Shown piece by piece: positions 6,522 to 10,023 of a DNA stretch of 10,023 nucleotides. The translations under genes were made by a program, and so were the position numbers. Numbering within the stretch: the first letter of the stretch is position 1; every line of letters begins with the position of its first letter. Location: assembly GCA_013215905.1 (NCBI GenBank), contig JABSQI010000040.1, forward strand, positions 1-10,023, in the 5' to 3' direction. This DNA is from Legionellales bacterium (GTDB lineage Bacteria > Pseudomonadota > Gammaproteobacteria > PIVX01). The notes beneath the pieces are model-generated. The model did not search any database and was not told where the DNA came from. It was given only the letters and a program-made list of their open reading frames with translations.

Positions 6522-7573
6522 GCTGTTAACTCATTTATATAATTAATTACTGTACCAGGTAATATCTCACGCATACACAGATGGTGCTTTAAGGGGCAAA
6601 CCCTCTCCCGACAAGGCCGACAATATATATCTGTATATAAAGATTTCGTCTTTTTAGTAAGAGGAGGCGCAAACCACTCTGGAGTCGGCCCATAAAAAGC
6701 TATCAATGGTTTATCAAGAGCAGCAGCCGTATGCATTAGCCCTGAATCATTACTTAGGACAATACTAGCTAATGATATTAAATCAATTGCATCTTCTAAC
6801 GAGGTTTTACCAACAAAGTTAATACAATATGAGTTAGTATTTTCTTGGATTTCATTCGCAATTGTTGAATCATTTTCAGAGCCTAACAACCAAACTTGCC
6901 AATTTGCTTTTAATTGATTAATTACATCAGAATAATATTCTTGTGGCCAACACTTTGCTGGCCCAAAGGCCGCCCCAGGACATATTGCTAAAATTGGTTT
7001 GTCTAGAATTAAATTATATCTGTTTTTAAGTTGAATAATGTTTTCATTTGATGTGAGTAATTCAGGAAAACAAACACTATTAAAAGCACGCTCCTCATTT
7101 AAAGGATATGCAAGTGCGATAAATCTATCAACCATTCTAGTATATTTTTTCTTATCAAGTTTACAACTATTATTCAACAAGCCATGCCTAAATTCACCTA
7201 ACCAACCTGTACGTTTTTTTATTTTAGAGAAAAATGGTATTAGAGCCGATTTAAAAGAATTAGGCAAAACAATTGCCTCACAATAGTTTTCAATTCTTAG
7301 TTTTTTAGCTATATTATATCTCTCTTTTAGATTCAACTTTCCGTGCCCAACTGTCATTGGTATGGATTGCCTTACTTCTGGCATTCTAGCTAAAACATTC
7401 CTACACCATTTAGGAGCAAGAACATCAATAATAGGATCATTATAAATTTTATGCAGCTCTTTAAATAAGCTTTGAGCCATAATCATATCACCAAGCCAAG
7501 AAGGCCCTACAATTAATATTTTATATTTACGATTAGAGGCAGTCACTATTTTAACTATTTTAAAAATATCCAA
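6518..7573 (-). CDS. waaF: ADP-heptose:LPS heptosyltransferase II (WaaF)
   Basis: This GT9 enzyme adds the second heptose of the LPS inner core. Hallmarks are IVGPSWLGDMIMAQSL (21-36), RMPEV (63-67), VLPNSFKSALIPFF (102-115), RTGWLGE (121-127), CPGAAFGPAKCWP (198-210), SNDSGLMHTAAAL (274-286) and YGPTP (294-298), all close to E. coli WaaF (348 residues). A C-terminal cysteine set, C318, C321, C326 and C333, is absent from E. coli but common in other WaaF/GT9 proteins. The given start is a TTG at 7571-7573, giving an N-terminal extension of about 17 residues over E. coli. A GTG at 7544-7546 would give nearly the usual N-terminus and is equally possible; neither has a Shine-Dalgarno. A TATAAT at 7615-7620 allows either. 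Confidence 0.97.
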   Translation of the reverse strand: MDIFKIVKIVTASNRKYKILIVGPSWLGDMIMAQSLFKELHKIYNDPIIDVLAPKWCRNVLARMPEVRQSIPMTVGHGKLNLKERYNIAKKLRIENYCEAIVLPNSFKSALIPFFSKIKKRTGWLGEFRHGLLNNSCKLDKKKYTRMVDRFIALAYPLNEERAFNSVCFPELLTSNENIIQLKNRYNLILDKPILAICPGAAFGPAKCWPQEYYSDVINQLKANWQVWLLGSENDSTIANEIQENTNSYCINFVGKTSLEDAIDLISLASIVLSNDSGLMHTAAALDKPLIAFYGPTPEWFAPPLTKKTKSLYTDIYCRPCRERVCPLKHHLCMREILPGTVINYINELTA

Positions 7574-7614
7574 ATAATCATAACAATTTAGCAGCCAAAA
7601 TGCACTAATATTGA

Positions 7615-7620
7615 ATTATA
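7615..7620 (-). promoter_or_regulatory. Possible -10 element of the waaF-waaC operon
   Basis: A perfect TATAAT on the minus strand lies about 42 bases before the TTG start of waaF, in the gap shared with the divergent lipoprotein gene. No good -35 is seen at 16-18 bases. Confidence 0.35.
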
Positions 7621-7642
7621 CATGCCAAATTGCAGATTAATG

Positions 7643-7670
7643 TTGTTAAAAATAAGTTATTTACTATAAT
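7643..7670 (+). promoter_or_regulatory. Likely promoter of the small lipoprotein gene
   Basis: TTGTTA (7643-7648, four of six) and a perfect TATAAT (7665-7670) are separated by 16 bases. Transcription would begin near 7677, which rules out starts further upstream and supports the ATG at 7699. Confidence 0.5.
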
Positions 7671-7698
7671 TCTACTGATGGGTGATAACAAATATTAT

Positions 7699-8028
7699 AT
7701 GCGAGCTATTTTTTTTATTAATTTAACTTTCGGCATTACTCTACTTTTTAGTGGATGCCAGAATCCAAATCCACGAATTATTCAAAAAGACATTATAGTG
7801 TCTTGTAATAAGCCAGGACCTGGATGCAATAAGATCGGAAAAATATCAGTACAAATTGAAGAACTAAACTCAAGAACATGGTCTACTAAATGCAGTAAAT
7901 GTAATAATGGTCATCGTCTATTAAAAGATAAAGCTATTACTAGAGGTGCGAATTATGTGTGGCTACAACGTAGTAATAATCCAAACACCTTAATAGGGAT
8001 AGCCTATTGGTGTAAAGGAAATTGTTAG
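7699..8028 (+). CDS. Small cysteine-rich lipoprotein, possibly RcsF/DUF4156-like
   Basis: From the ATG at 7699 the product has 109 residues and begins with a lipoprotein signal: hydrophobic residues 3-17 and the lipobox LFSGC, giving acylated C20. Gln at +2 would favour the outer membrane by the enteric Lol rule. The mature part has six further cysteines (36, 43, 65, 68, 105, 109), enough for disulfides. The arrangement of a Cys followed by a Gly-rich strand, an Ala-rich helix, then GANYVWLQ (83-90) and a final GIAYWC (100-105) recalls RcsF and DUF4156 lipoproteins, which end in a similar ANAV/GNYV strand and a GxAYxC motif. The function is not established. The frame is open further upstream from a TTG at 7630, but that would bury the signal peptide and precede the likely transcription start. 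A GGGTGA (7680-7685) is 13 bases from the ATG. Confidence 0.72.
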   Translation: MRAIFFINLTFGITLLFSGCQNPNPRIIQKDIIVSCNKPGPGCNKIGKISVQIEELNSRTWSTKCSKCNNGHRLLKDKAITRGANYVWLQRSNNPNTLIGIAYWCKGNC

Positions 8029-8123
8029 TTATACAGCAATTTAAATAATAAAGAACATAAAATCAACTACTAACAAATAATAATTTATGTAATAAATCTA
8101 AAGCAATTTCCCACTCACTTAGA

Positions 8124-8495
8124 TCAAATACTAAATGAATTACCACACCCACAGGTAGTATTAGCATTAGGATTCTTCACTATAAATTGTTCACCTTGGA
8201 AATTTTTCTCATAATCAACCTGTGAACCTTCAAGATATTGCAAACTAATAGGATCAATTAATAATTTTACTAAGTCTTGTTTGTCATCAAAACGAGCTTG
8301 TGTTTCAACAATATAATCATCTTTATTTATATTCTCATCAAAGGCAAATCCATACTGAAAACCCGAACAACCTCCTCCAGAGATAGATACACGCAAATTA
8401 AGATCTTGCTCTTGTTCTTCTTGGATTAATTCAAGAACTTTATTAGCAGCATTTTCAGTGAAAATAACCAGAGACTCTTCATTAGTACTACTCAT
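8124..8495 (-). CDS. erpA: A-type iron-sulfur cluster carrier ErpA
   Basis: ErpA receives Fe-S clusters from the assembly scaffold and passes them to apo-enzymes, including those of respiration and isoprenoid synthesis. The 123-residue product has the HesB/IscA fold signature [11 protein letters not shown] (40-50) with C43, and the C-terminal CGCG (115-118) with C115 and C117, the three cluster ligands. The ending [11 protein letters not shown] is nearly that of E. coli ErpA, and SLQYL plus VDY (93-95) separate it from IscA and SufA. E. coli ErpA has 114 residues: one extra residue lies at the N-terminus, and an 8-residue insertion rich in charge falls at about 68-75, between the ETQ and LLIDP strands. 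The gene starts 64 bases after sfsA and has its own extended -10 promoter. Only a weak GTGGG precedes the ATG. Confidence 0.95.
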   Translation of the reverse strand: MSSTNEESLVIFTENAANKVLELIQEEQEQDLNLRVSISGGGCSGFQYGFAFDENINKDDYIVETQARFDDKQDLVKLLIDPISLQYLEGSQVDYEKNFQGEQFIVKNPNANTTCGCGNSFSI

Positions 8496-8536
8496 ATAAA
8501 CCCACTACATTACAGATAATGTGAACTAATATTAGG

Positions 8537-8545
8537 ATTATATCA
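8537..8545 (-). promoter_or_regulatory. Extended -10 promoter of erpA
   Basis: TGATATAAT on the minus strand is a perfect TGnTATAAT extended -10, in the short gap between sfsA and erpA and 41 bases before the erpA ATG. Extended -10 promoters need little -35, and none is evident. It would let erpA be transcribed apart from dksA-sfsA. I see no IscR-type site that I can support. Confidence 0.55.
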
Positions 8546-8559
8546 CAAAAACATTAAAT

Positions 8560-9261
8560 TCATTCTAATAATATGGGGATCTCTTCATTAATTAATATCT
8601 TAGAAGGACTGATATTGGTTTTATAAGCTAAAATTTCAACGCCATTATTTACCGCTTGCCTTAGTAATTGTCCATATTTCTTATCAATATGATCTGCTGG
8701 TTTAAAGCAATTTGCAGCTGTATGCTGAACACAAAAAAAGATAACTGCTCTTTCTCCTAAATCCACCATATTGCTTAACTCTCTTAAGTGTTTTTGCCCT
8801 CTAGTAGTTATAGCATCAGGAAAGAAAGCAATATTATCTTCAACTAAGGTGACATTTTTTACTTCTACATAACAATTGATATTCTCATATTCTAATAAAA
8901 TATCTATTCTGCTATTTTCTTGACCATATTTAACTTCTCTAGATAGCGCTTTATACCCTAATAAAGATTTTATTTGTCCACCTTGTATAGCCTCCTCTAC
9001 CAGGTAATTTGGTTTTGCAGTATTTACTCCTATATAGTGGCTATTTACTTTTACAATCTCTAATGTATAAATATATTTTCTACTTGGGTTAGTTGATTTA
9101 GATAGCCATACACTGCTACCCGGAATATCACAACCCAGCATAGATCCTGTATTAGGGCAATATGCTGTTTCAATCCCCTCGTCCCCTAATTCAACATCAA
9201 CCAAAAACCTTTTATACCTCTTGATCAACCTACCTTGAATTAATTTATTAGGAAACTGCAT
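8560..9261 (-). CDS. sfsA: SfsA family protein (sugar fermentation stimulation protein A)
   Basis: The product has 233 residues (E. coli 234) and aligns with SfsA along its length. An N-terminal OB-like part has RLIKRYKRFLVDV (11-23), CPNTGSMLGC (35-44) and GVNTAKPN (78-85). The C-terminal part has a PD-(D/E)XK nuclease-like fold with KYGQENSRIDILLE (111-124), YVEVKNVTL (131-139), FFPDAITTRGQKHLREL (146-162) and GVEILAYK (207-214). D120, E133 and K135 fit the metal-site triad. SfsA was named for an effect on maltose gene expression in E. coli and has been reported to bind DNA; its true role is unclear. It follows dksA after only 12 bases, so the two are probably co-transcribed, whereas in E. 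coli sfsA precedes dksA. The ATG at 9261 has no Shine-Dalgarno in the AT-rich gap, suggesting coupling to dksA translation. Confidence 0.96.
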   Translation of the reverse strand: MQFPNKLIQGRLIKRYKRFLVDVELGDEGIETAYCPNTGSMLGCDIPGSSVWLSKSTNPSRKYIYTLEIVKVNSHYIGVNTAKPNYLVEEAIQGGQIKSLLGYKALSREVKYGQENSRIDILLEYENINCYVEVKNVTLVEDNIAFFPDAITTRGQKHLRELSNMVDLGERAVIFFCVQHTAANCFKPADHIDKKYGQLLRQAVNNGVEILAYKTNISPSKILINEEIPILLE

Positions 9262-9273
9262 ATAATAAAAAAT

Positions 9274-10023
9274 CTAGCCAACAAGTTGTTTTTCACGCAT
9301 TTCATCTAAAGTTTTACAGTCTATGCATTGAGTAGCTGTTGGTCTTGCTTCCAATCTTTTAAGCCCTATTTCTATTCCACACGCATCACAATAGCCGTAT
9401 TCATCATCTTGAATTGCTTGCAAAGCTTCATCTATCTTTGTTATGAGCTTGCGTTCTCTATCACGTGCACGTAATTCAACCCGGATCTCTTCCTCTAGAC
9501 TTGCTCTATCATTTGGATCAGGAAAATTAGCAGCTTCATCTTTCATATGAGAAACTGTTCTATCTACCTCTTCCATTAAAGATCTTTTCCAAGTAAGCAA
9601 TTTATTTTTAAAATATAATAAATGCTCAGAATTCATATAGTCATTTTCTTCATGAGATAATGCCCCTGTAGTAGTGTGTTTTTTAGGATCAGTATCTTTT
9701 TTCCTTGACACGGCAACACCAACAACAGCATTTTGTTTATTTCTAACAGGTAAAACTGTTTTTGGTTTAGGGGTATTACTTTTTAAAATATTAGTATTTT
9801 CTTTGATCAATTTATTCTTTGCCTCCTTGGTAGCAATTTTTTTATTTTCACTTATTCGTTTATCCGATAGCTGCTTAATGACTGTTTTATCAACAGATGG
9901 TTTTGCTGTTACTCTTTTTTTAGTCGCAGTCTTTTTAGCTGCTGCTTTCTTAGCTACAGTCTTTTTAGCTGTTGTTTTTTTAGCCACAGTCTTTTTAGCT
10001 GTTGTTTTTTTAGCCACGGCCTT
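9274..10023 (-). CDS. dksA: RNA polymerase-binding factor DksA with a long Lys/Ala-rich N-terminal arm (5' partial)
   Basis: Residues are numbered from the first visible codon (10021-10023); 249 are visible. The C-terminal 120 or so (from about 129) are a full DksA: E. coli-like EEVDRTVSHMKDEAANFPDP (151-170), a coiled-coil tip FPDPNDRAS with D169, D172 and A174, which in E. coli act in the RNA polymerase secondary channel, then the zinc finger C212-x2-C215-x17-C233-x2-C236 and REKQLVG at the end. DksA with ppGpp lowers rRNA and raises amino-acid promoter activity in starvation. E. coli DksA has 151 residues; here at least 128 precede the core, rich in Lys, Ala and Thr, as in histone H1-like tails. 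The frame stays open through the window edge: the GTG at 10015-10017 is a repeat-internal Val codon, not a demonstrated start. sfsA follows 12 bases after the stop. Confidence 0.95.
   Translation of the reverse strand, partial: KAVAKKTTAKKTVAKKTTAKKTVAKKAAAKKTATKKRVTAKPSVDKTVIKQLSDKRISENKKIATKEAKNKLIKENTNILKSNTPKPKTVLPVRNKQNAVVGVAVSRKKDTDPKKHTTTGALSHEENDYMNSEHLLYFKNKLLTWKRSLMEEVDRTVSHMKDEAANFPDPNDRASLEEEIRVELRARDRERKLITKIDEALQAIQDDEYGYCDACGIEIGLKRLEARPTATQCIDCKTLDEMREKQLVG
9904..10023 (-). repeat. 30-bp tandem repeats encoding a Lys/Ala/Thr arm
   Basis: Read on the minus strand from 10023, four consecutive 30-base units each encode ten residues of the form K-x-V-A-K-K-T-T-A-K. Units at 9994-10023 and 9964-9993 differ at two bases, 9934-9963 is more diverged and 9904-9933 is degenerate. 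The most upstream unit reaches the window edge, so the array may continue. As 30 is a multiple of three, gain or loss of units keeps the reading frame. Confidence 0.85.

Noticed and set aside
6568..6620. Four-cysteine cluster at the end of WaaF as a new metal site
   Set aside because: C-x2-C-x4-C-x6-C with the CP...HxC pattern occurs in many WaaF/GT9 proteins outside Enterobacterales, so it is not unusual.
7630..7698. Longer lipoprotein reading frame starting at a TTG (7630) or the ATG at 7678
   Set aside because: Both would place up to 23 extra residues before a standard lipoprotein signal peptide, and the likely transcription start near 7677 is downstream of the TTG and at the ATG itself.
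8055..8090. Inverted repeat ACATAAA/TTTATGT as a bidirectional terminator between the lipoprotein gene and erpA
   Set aside because: Seven AT-rich base pairs with a loop over 20 bases and no T run; expected by chance in this composition.
10015..10017. GTG as the start codon of dksA
   Set aside because: It is the Val codon found at the same place in the next repeat unit, and the frame stays open to the window edge, so the gene is 5' partial.
1..10023. CRISPR array, tRNA, rRNA, insertion sequence or prophage gene
   Set aside because: No regularly spaced repeats, no tRNA-like cloverleaf, no transposase or integrase, and no terminal inverted repeats with target duplications were seen.

Overview
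The window is AT-rich throughout (roughly one third G+C by eye) and most probably comes from the chromosome of a Legionellales-type gammaproteobacterium, that is, a relative of Legionella, Coxiella or Rickettsiella with a host-associated life. The strongest pointer is an icmW-icmX pair, two components of the Dot/Icm type IVB secretion system. The housekeeping genes (hldE, an lpxL-type acyltransferase, waaC, waaF, erpA, sfsA, dksA) are all gammaproteobacterial in type. I cannot name the genus from this stretch. A heptosylated LPS inner core argues against typical Legionella, whose core is reported to lack heptose, and is more like Coxiella.

Layout from left to right. (1) The tail of an unidentified + strand gene (to 95), then a short AT-rich gap. 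(2) A minus-strand AadA-type aminoglycoside nucleotidyltransferase (303-1130). (3) A 428-base gene-free region (1131-1558) that holds possible control signals for icmW: phased TTAA boxes resembling PmrA sites, a TATAAT, and a perfect 10-bp inverted repeat. (4) icmW and icmX on the + strand (1559-3077). (5) An LPS inner-core and lipid A block: hldE (-), an lpxL-type acyltransferase (+), and waaC and waaF (-; these overlap by 4 bases with waaF upstream). (6) A small cysteine-rich lipoprotein (+), then erpA, sfsA and dksA, all on the minus strand. dksA runs off the right edge, so its true start is not in the window.

How the genes fit together. IcmW is a cytoplasmic effector adaptor and IcmX a periplasmic factor of the same secretion machine. 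HldE supplies activated heptose precursor. WaaC and WaaF add the first two heptoses to Kdo2-lipid A, and the LpxL-type enzyme adds a secondary acyl chain to lipid A. ErpA delivers iron-sulfur clusters, and DksA with ppGpp adjusts transcription to starvation.

No wholly new multi-gene system is visible. The points most worth a second look are: the long lysine/alanine-repeat, histone-H1-like N-terminal arm on DksA; the AadA-type resistance-like gene lying where icmV-dotA sits in L. pneumophila; the candidate PmrA-like control region of icmW; and an 8-residue insertion in ErpA.
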